A stretch of 64,000 nucleotides of DNA from Rhodosporidiobolus odoratus (Eukaryota; Basidiomycota; Microbotryomycetes; Sporidiobolales; Sporidiobolaceae), in the NCBI GenBank assembly GCA_034387635.1, contig JAOANU010000005.1, forward strand, positions 1 to 64,000. Direction: 5' to 3'. The translations under genes were made by a program, and so were the position numbers. Below, one piece after another: positions 34,452-44,304 of the stretch. Position 1 is the stretch's first letter. Every line of letters begins with the position of its first letter. The notes beneath the pieces were generated by a model, which saw only the letters and a list, made by a program, of their open reading frames with translations, was not told where the DNA came from and did no database searches.

Positions 34452-36619
34452 CTAGTCAACCACGACGACCGAATCCTCTTCGTCTTCCTCGATTGCCCCG
34501 CCCCCTTGGACACCTCCGCCTCCGCTTGACCTGGTCACCGTCTTTGGCCCTCCTCCTACGCGGCCTTTCGCAGGTTTCACAACGAGGTCGGCTTGAAGTA
34601 GTTTCATCCTGCGCGCAACACAACATGATACCTCGAATCGCATTAGCTCGACAGTCTTCCGCGCAACGAAACTTGGGAGTCCAGTCTCCGCGACTGCGAG
34701 ATAGAGAGGGAAGGAAAGTGTCGAACTAGAGAGACAGAGAGCGCGAGAAAACGCACCTCAAAATCCCCGCCCTAGCCTTCTTCTGTCCCCTCTCTCCCAA
34801 CTGCAACGCATTACTAAATGCCTCAGTCCTGGCCTCAACCTTCTTAGCCACCAAAACCCCCCTAGCGCTATCCACCCTAGCCTTGATCATCCCCCTCCCA
34901 ATCAGTTCTACCACCGCAGCCGTGAGAACGGGTTCGGACCAGCCGAAGGCGTGCGACATGCGAGAGAGGGAGACGGATGAGAAGGGGCTGAAGAAGAGCG
35001 AGAGGGAGCGGTGTTGGATTTGGAGGAGCAGGGTTGGGTAGTGAGGGGACAAGTGGAGGTCGAGGAGGAAGCGGGCCTGCATGCGCGATGAGCGAGCACA
35101 GAATCAGCGGTATGCCTCGAGGGAGGGAGGAGCGCGAGTCGATGACATTGCAAAAGTAGTCGTAGCCTTGGAGCGGAGAAAAGGCAAGCGAGATGCCGTT
35201 TAAAGGAAAGACACGCACCTCATGCTTCTGCAAGAGCTCCAACCCCTCCTTGAACCTGCTCTCGTAGAATGCCCTGACAATGTCCCTCAGATACGGTTCG
35301 AGGTCCAAGAATGGTCGCAGATTCGGGTTTTCCAAGATCCTCGTTTTGAGCTGCGAACGGGAAAAGCTGGCGAGGCCGGTGATGGTAGCGTAGAGTGCGA
35401 TATCGGCGGCAGGGATGAACTGCGGGAGTAGGGGAAGCCGAGGGTGAGCACTCGCTACGCTTTCACTCGCGTGGTATAGGCGCGGCAGGTAAGGCAGAGT
35501 GATGAAAGAGGCAACGCACATGAGCCGGTCCAGAGACCAATGCCTCGCTCCCCACATCTGTAAAGCTCAGCGCCGCCTTCTCGTATGCCCCACTCCCCAG
35601 ATGCGCAACCGCCCCCGCAACCGTCAACCGTTCCAACACAACCTTCCTCTCTCTCTCCTTGGCCGCCTCGACCGGATCTTGCGCGGGCGCCACCATCCCG
35701 GGGAGGTTGACTGGTGCGGTCTTGTTCTTGCCGCTGTTCTGGGCAGAGGCTTGCGCGGCATCGAGGGCCGATTCAGCTTTGACGACGTAGTTGCGGACGA
35801 AGGCGTAGTTTGACATGTCGAGTGCGACCTGCCGGGCAGTAGCATCGGCCTTCAGTCAAGTATGTATGAGGTAAGCTGAGACTGGGGACCAGGCGCACCT
35901 CGATGACACCCAAGCACATTTCGAGGACGTGCTGTGAGGTTGTGCAGAACTCGCGGGATTTGGTATACGAGCGGACGGCCGCTTGGAGGTCACCTGTACG
36001 GTACTGGAAGCGAGCGAGGTCACGGTGTCCCATCTGGCGAGGCGACGACCGGTGAGCATGTCAATATTCGGAACTCCCACAGAAGAGGAAGAAAGGGGGC
36101 GGACCCGAATCGACTCCTTAATGAGGTTGGTCATGTACCCCTTGAGCTCCAACTCGAGCTTGTCCTGTCCACTCTGAGCTTCTTTCCTGGCCTTGTCCGC
36201 CCAGACCCTATCGACGCCCTCTTCCCTCCCCTGAACGCTCTGCAACCACGCCTTGGCCTGGTCATCGGCCTCGTCGCCCTTCTGAACGGCGTTGATGAAT
36301 TTGCGGTAAAACTGGAAGGTCTCTTCGTAGAGTCTGACGTCGAGAGTCAAGGCTTTGATGGCGTTTAGAGCGAGAGTGAGAGCGGGTCCGGCGAGAGAGG
36401 GGGACGACTTCGAGACAAAGATAAGACGGGAGATTTTGCTACGACCGGCGGCTGTAAAGTTTCACGAGTATGGATGAGTCAGTATGGATATCTCTCAGTG
36501 AATCTGAATAGCTTACCGTCCCAGGTGGAGGCGAGGTGTTCGAGGTCATAAGGTGAATCTCTTGAAACGGCGACGCGGTGAGTGGATCGACCTTGGGTGG
36601 GTACAGAATCGATGTCCAT
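34452..36619 (-). CDS. CSN1: COP9 signalosome complex subunit 1 (GPS1/RPN7 family)
   Basis: Subunit of the cullin-deneddylating COP9 signalosome, with a TPR-like RPN7 region and a C-terminal PCI domain. From ATG 36619 the start ([20 protein letters not shown], then [12 protein letters not shown]) joins [20 protein letters not shown] after one intron. Then come [135 protein letters not shown] and [20 protein letters not shown]. The winged-helix end includes [20 protein letters not shown]. It aligns with animal CSN1 throughout. RPN7 itself is the alternative; the YDLE...SRLIF start and the '[11 protein letters not shown]' repeat favour CSN1. The tail ends in an acidic [12 protein letters not shown]. 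Confidence 0.88.
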
Positions 36620-36760
36620 GACTGCTCAGCGTCGTTGTAAAGCACACAGACGAGAACGAAGCGAGGTGCAGTGAGATAACAAGAATCGAGACTTTGGGAA
36701 CGTATCACTTCTTCATACGCTCCATTCAGCACCATATACCAAGCGCAACAGCTCTCAGGA
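36620..36760. promoter_or_regulatory. 141-bp bidirectional promoter CSN1/CMD
   Basis: Only 141 bp separate the two divergent start codons, so core elements must be shared or overlapping. One GATAA site is present near the middle (36.68 kb); its use is unknown. Confidence 0.6.
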
Positions 36761-37700
36761 ATGCCCGGATTGTCTCCCGCAGCGATGCCCGCCTTTCTCG
36801 CCCGTCTAAGTCTCCCTCCTTCCTCACCTCCCATCACTCGCGCTCTCCTTCCTCTCATCACAGCTACCACTCTGGGACATGGCAAGACCTGGCTCAAGCC
36901 TTGCCTAGACACCGCCCTCGCTCCCCTCTCCCCGTCACCTTCTCCAGTGCCACCTCTTCCGCCTTTTCCTGCTCTCGACGCTTCCCTCCACCCCCGCCGA
37001 TTCGCCGTCGCGCAGCTCAAGGAGGGACTCGTCAAAAGCGCGATACTCGTCGGCGTACCCAAGGTCATCGAGACCATGCTCGAGTTGAGCGAGGTCGTAG
37101 CTGTTGAGGACAGGGCAGATGGATTTGTTCGGAACAGTCTGCAAGGGCAGACGGTGCGGGAACGGGCTGAGAATGGGCGAACAGGTTTGAGAAGCGTGTA
37201 TCGGCATCAGTTAGATCCCATCTTTGAGCGTATGCAGCGGGGTGGACTGGAAGACTTGCGTACGTTTGTTCTCGATTTGACCCTTTTGCGCTTGCCAAAT
37301 CCACTGCTCAATAGTGCCCTGTGCTCTGCCCCCGTTCTGCATTCCTACCGCTACAGGCTTCCTGTCCGAAGCGGCAACCTACGGAACCTTCCTCTCTCCA
37401 TTCTCCGATCTCCCCAACTCTTCCTCTCCCGATCCCTTCGCCTCAGACCCTCGACTCCTAAGCATTGTCACCCTCTCAACCCTCATCCCCCAACGTACCG
37501 AACGCGAGATCCTTTGGCACCTGCGAGGAGCTACCCGACGGGGATGGAAGCGGGACGAGGTCAGGCAGTTGCAGGAAGCCGTCGAGGCGGTCTGTGGAGC
37601 GTGTGGCTTGGAGGCAGTTGGGGTAGGGATGCCTAGGGTGGAGGACGTCGAACAGCTGCCAGAGGCGGAAGAACTGCGAGAGGTACCGTCCACACCGTAA
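36761..37700 (+). CDS. AhpD-like / carboxymuconolactone decarboxylase family protein
   Basis: Fungal AhpD-fold protein. The all-helical core reads RRFAVAQLKEGLVKSAILVG and VPKVIETMLELSEVVAVEDR, then RTGLRSVYRHQLDPIFERMQ. After one intron (about 37.26-37.36 kb) it continues FLSEAATYGTFLSPFSDL, LLSIVTLSTLIPQRTEREI and WHLRGATRRGWKRDEVRQLQ. The 'VK.A...GvPK..e' and 'H.rGA...G...eEv' signatures belong to this fold, but the redox CxxC of bacterial AhpD is not seen, so peroxidase chemistry is unlikely on this evidence. The N-terminus is hydrophobic and Pro/Ala-rich and could be a weak organelle signal. No C-terminal peroxisomal SKL-type tripeptide (ends VPSTP). Activity unassigned. Confidence 0.75.
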
Positions 37701-37817
37701 CGACCCAAGAAGTAGGACAATACACAGACATGACCTTCTCAATTTCGCTTCATAGCTGATTCCTGTGACACAAGTCGCACGCCCTTCTGCACTACTGCTG
37801 ATCGATTACCACGACAC

Positions 37818-39169
37818 TCATGCCCCGATTTGACGCCCCAATGCCCTTCTCGAAGCCGGCCCAAATGCCTTGTGCTCTGACAGAGAAAAGGCTTCAGGCT
37901 CGAATACGAACTACAGGGTCCACAAGTTGTCAGGTTACCAACGCATTGATAAACAGGTCAGCAGAGAAGTTCCGTACCTCCAGATGCTGCACGAGCCAAT
38001 CGAGCGCCTTCTAAAACTTCTTCGCTTCTCCTCCGACACCTCCTGCTCCTCCACCCGCGTCGGATTGTGCCCCTCACTCTCATTCTTCCGGCACACCTCA
38101 AAAGTTCCGCCAGTCAGACATGACCCTGGCCCAGTACCCAGGCTGAAGGGCCTCAGTGCGCCTGAGACGAACTTCTAGTTCCGCCTTGATCCCCCTCAGA
38201 AGCTTTGATGTAAGCATTTGGTTGCAGTACCCCTTGAACCGTTCGGCATCGAAGGGATGAGTGCTCGTGTCGCTGTCCCAAGCGTTATGAATGAAGCGAA
38301 TGACCAAGAGGTGCTCGACCGGCTTGAGAGCCGCACCCAGGCTTGAAGACACAGCGCGAATTGTCCCTCCCACCCGGGCACCTCCACGGTCCTTTGCTGA
38401 CGACCAGTTTGTAAGGTGACGGAGCGGAAGACCCCAGAAGGGAAGCGGTGTTTCTCGACGTTGACGGGGTAATCCTGTAATGAAGAAGGGCTGCACGGAT
38501 AAAAGACTCGGAGTCAGCCTGCACGGATCCGTTCACCTTGTGACAGTCAAAGCACTGACAGTATATGCACCTGGCCCTCTGGCTAGGTGACAGTATAGCT
38601 GAAGGCGTGTTTGGGAGCTGAAACCCTTTCATGGCTACTTTCCTGCAACAAGGAAGAATGTCAGCCGAGTGCCCGGCAGAATTGTCTCTGCAACAGACTG
38701 CCTGAGGGCCAAGAAAGGGTGATCGTAATCAATGACCTGCTCAGAGCCAGTGATTCTGGCTACTTCAATTGGACAATGCTGCTGGTAGAGCTTGAGGAGA
38801 AAGATACCTTCCTCATGCACTACGCTTCGCCGCTGAGCTTGTTGAACAGCAAGGACAGTAGCAGCTACAGCAGTGTGGCCTACGTGGGATCGCAGGAAGA
38901 CGTCAGCTGGCAGATTACGAAGAAGGGAAAGCGGAGAACCTGCCCAACAGGTAGATTTTCCCCGATTCTCCACGGTTGAGGTTCAGTGCAGCTACAATAG
39001 CGTTCTCGCCGCAGCTGAGGTACGAGTGGTATACATTCATGGGTTGGCCAGTGTCAGTACAACACAAGGGTGGTCCCGAAAGACTGAAGCAAAGTGTCGC
39101 CCCAAGGAAAAGCAGGAAACCTCCGACAAGTCGGAACCTCCGCCAAGCACCGCCTCGCCTCCCTCCTGC
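37818..39169 (-). pseudogene. paralogue A of an unrecognised gene family, frameshifted
   Basis: Multi-exon remnant homologous, exon by exon, to the interrupted copy at 39.67-41.95 kb. Conserved blocks are RRFRLVGGFLLFLGATLCFS (likely membrane segment), CGENAIVAALNLN, AVAATVLAVQQAQRRS, QFALCLQAWVRL, FIHNAWDSDTSTHPFDAERF and ALDWLVQHLE. After a 67-nt intron (37977-37911) the last exon reads FVFEPEAFSLSEHKAFGPAS, to TGA at 37820-37818. Relative to its partner it has lost one base near 38.34 kb, where the QAWVRL frame passes to LKPVEHLLVIRF. It also has an in-frame stop after MSDWRNF near 38.11 kb. No start codon is found for the first block, so the 5' end is lost or in an unseen exon. The family is not one I know. 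Confidence 0.6.
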
Positions 39170-39668
39170 CTAGTACTGAGGCCAAGAAGCATCAGCTCGG
39201 CATCAACTGTTGATGGGGCAAGGCTGTGACTGTGCTAATGCAAAGGATTAGGCACTCTTGGCCCGAGACTCGCCTTGACTGCTGAACATTAGCCTCTCCC
39301 ATGTCTAGATACTCAAGGCACTGCTGGGAACCCCTGAGCACCGGGCGAAGATGCTTCACGGGGTGAAAAGCGGAAGCAGCCCAGGAAGCCGAGAGACAAG
39401 GGTGTAGCTGTTTGGCAAAAAAGGCACTGGCTCCCGTTGATTATGTTTAAAGCCAGGGCAGGTGATGCTCAAGCTGAACCATGAACCATCAGGACGAGGG
39501 GGAAAGGTTGGTTCGGCATGAAGGACTGGTTACAGAAAATCTAGACATGCATGACCTTCTCAATCCGGCCTTGAAGTAGCCATATCTCCTACTACAGACC
39601 TTTCAATGTGCTGCAGTAAGGCTCATGGCGCTTTGCGAGGCCCACAAGATGGCCCGGTCGACTGGGGC
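39170..39668. other. spacer between the two paralogues
   Basis: 499 bp of unremarkable sequence between the end of the interrupted copy and the first recognisable block of copy A. It presumably holds the former promoter and first exon of copy A; nothing else seen. Confidence 0.35.
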
Positions 39669-40137
39669 CTACCGCCTCGCGGGAAGGAATGCCCCATGCT
39701 TGGACAGGGAGAGAGATTGAGGCTCAAGCAAAAACTGCAGAAAGCAAAGGTGATGTAAACACTCTTTGCTGTCTGAAAGCAAGGGAATGATCGTACCTCA
39801 AGATGCCCAACAAGCCAGTCAAGTGCCACTTGGTACTTTTCCGCCAATTCGGCAACCCAATGCACACTTGCTGGCCCCTCTGCACGCTCTATCCCAGATT
39901 CTGCTGTTTCCTGCGGCGTATGGCGCTCTGCCTCCTGCCACCTAGCGTAGTTTTCCGTACAAAAGCCCGCCTTATCATTACCGGTGTGCTGAGCAATTGC
40001 GCCTTAAGTATTTCTACCTCTTCAGCATTGCAGAGGAGCTTGAACAGCTTGCGGTACGCCTTCAGGTGCTGGAGGTCGAAGGGCCGTACCCTCGCTTTGC
40101 TCTGGTGTGCGGTATAGATTGATCGGCAGACAAAAAA

Positions 40138-40146
40138 GTCGTCCAC
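40138..40146. repeat. target site duplication, left copy
   Basis: GTCGTCCAC, identical to 41136-41144, directly abuts the left inverted terminus of the insert. Confidence 0.85.
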
Positions 40147-40740
40147 TAGAGAATGCCTTCCCGGTCAACGGGGCCCAGATGGGGAGCGGGGCCCTTCAAC
40201 CCGGCTGAACGGGCTCAGTTGGGGCCGATCCTGTCGGCTTACCCCGTAGAGAATTGCTGCAGAATTGGAAATACCCGTTGAACACCTGAGGTCAAAAGAG
40301 GTGTCCAGCACATCTCTAGAAGTTGACATGTTTTATTTAGTACGATTGGAGCCTGCTACTCAGCTTGGGGGTTTACCAGAGCCCATTTGCAAGCCAAAAG
40401 CAAGCCGGTAAGTTGACCTTCTCACTCGAGTAGAAAGTCGTACACACTGCCTGTGCAGGTGTTCTACTGATTGGAGGCTGTATACCACAGCGTCTTCAGT
40501 AGAATGAGGCGTCTGCAAAACCCACATGCCTTTGGAATGGTCTAACCAAGGGAAGAGGAGGTCTCCCATTGTACTCCTGGCTCTTGTAATTCTCAGTCAG
40601 TCGAATCGGCCTCTACTGCGTCTCGCAAGCGTTTCTTTGCTACCTGGTTGTCTGGTCTGGAGGTAGGAACCAGGTGGGGCAATTTTAGCCTGTGTTTTAA
40701 AGAAGCTTCTCCCTCGAGAGAAGCAACTGGCGAGCAAGGA

Positions 40741-40826
40741 GACAGTTATGAGCCTTAGTATTCCATTCAGAGGCTAGAGAGATACACTACAAACCTGGCA
40801 AGCGAGAAGACAGTTATGAGCCTTAG
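40741..40826. repeat. two direct copies of an 18-mer inside the insert
   Basis: GACAGTTATGAGCCTTAG occurs at 40741-40758 and 40809-40826, each preceded by a similar GCGAG-rich context. Confidence 0.85.
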
Positions 40827-40959
40827 GGAGAACCGGCTCAGTCTCTCGCCCGCCATCTCTAAGTTCCGTCCTTCTTCTACCTCCCCTCAACCCCATCTCT
40901 TCTCCGTCGACTTCGTCGCAACAAACACCCCTACTAACTAACACGTTTCACCTTTTTCT

Positions 40960-41030
40960 CCCGTCTCGCCCGTGTTGACACCGTTTTCCCCGTCTTGCCC
41001 GTGTTGACGCCGTTTTCCCCGTTTCGACGG
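40960..41030. repeat. 29-bp tandem repeat inside the insert
   Basis: Two copies (40960-40988, 40989-41017), differing at two bases, plus a partial third of about 13 bp. The unit contains CCCGTGTTGACRCCG. Confidence 0.85.
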
Positions 41031-41135
41031 GGATGACGGATTGCGGTCCCCGGTGAGATCCCGTTGGCCAAAACGAGGGCTTCCGCCCCGGTGTCACCGC
41101 TTGACGGGACCCACGGGCCCGATAAGGCATTCTCT

Positions 41136-41144
41136 GTCGTCCAC
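41136..41144. repeat. target site duplication, right copy
   Basis: GTCGTCCAC, identical to 40138-40146, abuts the right inverted terminus. Confidence 0.85.
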
Positions 41145-42029
41145 CTTGAGTTTGCGCATCCAAGCTTGAAGCAACAACGCGACTTGTGCTTCCCAGATAG
41201 GCACTCCGTCAGTCTCGATCTTGGAACCAGCGTGCGGCTCACGGTCAGCACTGAGTAGTGTACTAGTTGAGAGTTTCTGCTGCGATCGCGGTTGCCATGT
41301 CAGTAGTCAAACATGCCCAAAGCTATGGGACTCACACCTCGTGAACCTGATTCTCTGGTATTTCCGCAGACAAACAGAAACTCAGGGGCTTCAACGCTGT
41401 CAAGGGTATTCCTAATCTTGAGCTGTGTTGTGCAAGTTGACATTTCAATGTCAGAGGAGTTCCGGAAATGCTCACAGGCGGGAGAAGAAGAGTGCAGAGA
41501 GTGCTCAAAGACTGACCCCTGGACTTCGCAGCGGCACGGCCTTATTAATCGGATAGTCATCGACGTCGAATCTGACGTGCATGGAAGAGCTCTTTCGCTT
41601 CGTCGAGGCTGCGCTGTTGGGCTTGTCGGAGTGCAAGTACGGTCGCGGCGATTGCCGTAGGACCTGATACCACCTCCTGGGTGCACGCATCATCGGTTAC
41701 AGCCAACAATCTACCAATGACAGGACGTACCCAGGAGGTGTATTGTTGCCGAAGCGTAGCGGTCCAGTACAAACGCAGCCACAACGGCATTCTCGGCCCA
41801 GGTGACATAAGACTCGCGACGACCATGAATTGCTGTCAACAACGGCTCGCGGCGGGTAAAATAAAGAGCAGAAGAGGGCACGAGGAAGAAACGAAGGAAG
41901 AGCAGGAAGCCTCCTACTAGCCTCCTCCAGAAAGCGGCGTGCGGCGCGAGTCTATGATGAGGCTTCCGTGAACATGCCAGAAACGGGAGGAAAAGATTGC
42001 ATACGTATCGCCACCCCCCCTTTAGCGCC

Positions 42030-43256
42030 TCAATTAGGAGTCTTTCTCGCCTCGTATCCGTTCTCGCCCACATGCATTGCCTTCAATCCCAGCCTGATTA
42101 GCGTGCTAACTCTAGGGTCTTTGAGCCTGACGAGCGTGTCCGCCTCGCCTGAGCTCGATCCTGGCGGTGTGCGAAGGGCATTCAGAAGAACGTCAACCGG
42201 AACTACGGGAATACTGGTTCGAGGGCAAGGGTGTGTGTAGAGAGTGAGGGCGAGAAAGGCGTCTTCAAGACGAGCTGAGAGGGCGGAAGGGAGTTCGAGG
42301 GGAAGTTCAGGTGGTACAGGGTCGAGTTCGAAAGGCAAAGATTGTGAAGGAGACTCGGCTGGTGAACTTGCAGCTGTACTTTGATGAGCTGTGACAGCTG
42401 CTCGAGGTCCATAAAAAGGCTCGTCTACTTGATGGTCAGATCGAATGCTTTGCTTCGTAGCAGCTTGGTTGGCTGAAGAAGCAGGCTGAGGCAGGACATA
42501 AGCGGCGACTTGTTGCTCAGCTTCGGTGTCGCTCAAATCGCTTGCATCGGCAGAGGCCGCTGAGCGCTGCAGAGAGACGATGGAGGGCGACGGTGAAAGG
42601 CTTCGACGGGCGAGGTGAGCGGTTTGAGGGTGAGCTGATGCATAGGAAGGAAACGGTGCGAAGGGGGCAGATGGATCGCTTCGGCGCCGCTTCTGCCGGG
42701 GGACGGGCGGGCGCACAGGAGTGAGGCAAGGTGCAGTCTGACTGTGTGCAGGGTTCTTGCCCAGTGAGGCGCTAACTCCTGTTGGAAGGTAGAGGTCGTG
42801 AAGAACGGTAGAGGTAGCAGGACTTCGAACGCACCAGACGAGCCCTTTTGACCCCTCCCGTCTATTTCATACGGTGACATATCCAGCAGCTTCTGCTGGA
42901 CTATGCAGTCTCGTATCCACGCTTGGTCGAGCACTTGCACTCCGAGCGCTCTCAACCTGCGGGAAAAAATGGCCTCAATGACGGCTCAATGCCGCGCAGC
43001 GATGCTGGGCGTACCTCTGCACAAGCTGGTCCTCGACTGTCGTGTCACCCACAAAGACGTCTATGTCTCGTCCATCGTGCGCGACAAAGGCAGTCGTGGC
43101 GATGAGGCCGCCATTCGCTGACCATTCCGTACGCGCTGACGTGTCGATTGAGGGTGCTAGCCAGGCTGTGAGTCGGTCGAAGAGCTCGCTGGGCATATCT
43201 GAGCAGTGATAGTGATAGTAGAGGTAGCGAGCGAAAGGAGGATTCTTCCTCCACAT
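42030..43256 (-). CDS. BRCT-domain protein
   Basis: Three exons joined by clean splice sites. From ATG 43256 the first exon gives PSELFDRLTAWLAPSIDTSA, TEWSANGGLIATTAFVAHDG and RDIDVFVGDTTVEDQLVQR. After a GTACGC...CGCAG intron it continues LRALGVQVLDQAWIRDCIVQ then QKLLDMSPYEIDG. That is a complete BRCT fold: the GG turn, and the signature W in 'AWIRDC'. The third exon is a long disordered Ser/Pro/Gln region with a basic start (PRQKRRRSDPSAP) and a conserved-looking end (DTLVRLKDPRVSTLIRLGLK). BRCT modules bind phosphoproteins in DNA repair, replication or telomere proteins; no second domain identifies which. An additional upstream exon is possible because the frame stays open before the ATG. 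Confidence 0.72.
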
Positions 43257-44304
43257 CTCGAATTTGCTTGCTGCTGCTACAATACCGTCAAGAGATACCT
43301 ACAATACCACTTGTGATGCACGGCACTCTCGAGACCTGCGGCGCTGCTGTCGAGCTGCGAACGCCTCGTCGTGTCCTGCTGGCCATCCTCGAAGCGCAAA
43401 CGGCTTCGAGTGGGATAGCGTGCGGGGCATAGCGGTGGAGCTGCGGCCAGTATCGTCTCCTAGTGTATGTCCTTGTTGTCTTCTAGCCTCAGAGCTTCTG
43501 GCGCTAATCATCGTTCTTGACCATTCGTTGTCAACAACCGTTACCGCTGTGATTGTCCTGTGGTCAGCTCGGTGCCCTGTGATGCCCCATAAGTACGCTA
43601 CCGTTTGGAAGATTTTCCGGCAGCGTCGAGTCGGCGACAATTCCTGCCTCGATCGAAACGCCTTTCTTCCTCTACAACGTCGCAATCGCCGTATCACCCT
43701 TCGTTAGCGACGCATAGTGCGCCTTCGATACCGGACGACTGACTCACACCAAACGGTTCCGACCCGAACTGCCTACCACGAAGCCTGCCCCCTCAGGTCC
43801 CCAACCCTGGGCTCGACTTGCCCATCTTCTTTCAGCTCTTAGCTGGCGAGTTTGACTGTTGCGGGTAACCCTTTGCGCTAGGGTCCTTAGTCCCTGGATC
43901 ATAGTAGTCAGCCTCAGTAATGACCTTCGCCGCGCCGCGACCAGTGCGGCTTCTGCAAATACTTTGTTTCTCGTTCCGCCGCGAAGTGGGCAAGCTCTGT
44001 CTGATCTTTCCTGCGGCAGGAGGCTCGATTACTTCGACGTAGGTCATAGTACGCCTAGCACCGACCTGATTCGGCCGTATGAAGGCTGTAGCTCAATGTG
44101 TGGATTCCTTAGATTTTCCCTTTCCTTCTGGTCCCACGTCGGCAAGTGCATTGATCAGAGAGCGTTTTCCCCCGAGCTGCTAGTGGTTTCTTCTCAGTCC
44201 CCTATCGCTCCGAAACCCTTCCGCCTCGCACGAGCCTCCGCACGACCTCCCGGGATTTCGTCCTTTTCATCTTCCTCGCTACCAGCTCCATCTGACGGAA
44301 TAGA
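43257..44304. other. divergent intergenic region, possible small or decayed frame
   Basis: About 1.05 kb lies between the BRCT gene and the epimerase gene. A minus-strand frame (44047-43832) ends KVITEADYYDPGTKDPSAKG then YPQQSNSPAKS, which has a real-protein look and a possible TTTGCAG acceptor before it. I cannot place it in a family and find no upstream exon. The remainder holds overlapping low-value frames. Confidence 0.35.

Larger units (their letters stand above)
40147..41135. mobile_element. non-autonomous DNA transposon-like insert (Mutator-type by target duplication length)
   Basis: The left end begins TAGAGAATGCCTT; the right end, read on the other strand, begins AGAGAATGCCTTA. That is 12 bp of perfect inversion (AGAGAATGCCTT), one base in from the left edge. 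Both ends continue into GC-rich sequence with GGGCCC. A perfect 9-bp direct duplication flanks the element, and the flanks join into a continuous frame homologous to a neighbouring paralogue, so the insertion event is well supported. No frame inside it resembles a transposase, so it is non-autonomous. A 9-bp duplication is typical of Mutator-like elements; hAT elements make 8 bp. Family assignment is inference. Confidence 0.75.
39669..41950 (-). pseudogene. paralogue B of the same unrecognised family, split by a transposon-like insert
   Basis: Blocks in order: AFWRRLVGGFLLFLRFFLVP (likely membrane segment), VTWAENAVVAAFVLDRYASA then TIHLLG, a 54-nt intron (41730-41677), TAIAATVLALRQAQQRSLDE, and VALLLQAWMRKLKVDD. 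The insert at 40147-41135 comes here. Coding then resumes with FFVCRSIYTAHQSKARVRPF, DLQHLKAYRKLFKL and, one frame change later, AELAEKYQVALDWLVGHLE. The last intron (39796-39735) precedes FLLEPQSLSLSKHGAFLPAR and a stop at 39671-39669. Insert aside, it aligns with copy A over its length with the same intron positions. The upstream limit is uncertain because the frame runs into the 3' end of the BRCT gene. Function unknown; a membrane-anchored protein is suggested. Confidence 0.6.

Noticed and set aside
34452..36619. Proteasome subunit RPN7 instead of CSN1
   Set aside because: Related RPN7/PCI layout, but the N-terminal YDLEHLAS...SRLIFVS start and several blocks align better with CSN1.
40147..41135. 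hAT-type element
   Set aside because: hAT elements duplicate 8 bp; here nine bases match exactly on both sides, which fits Mutator-like insertion better, though short termini keep the assignment tentative.
43832..44047. EVE-domain (thymocyte nuclear protein 1-like) fragment
   Set aside because: Only a YYDP string resembles that family; the surrounding residues do not, and no other exon of such a gene was found.
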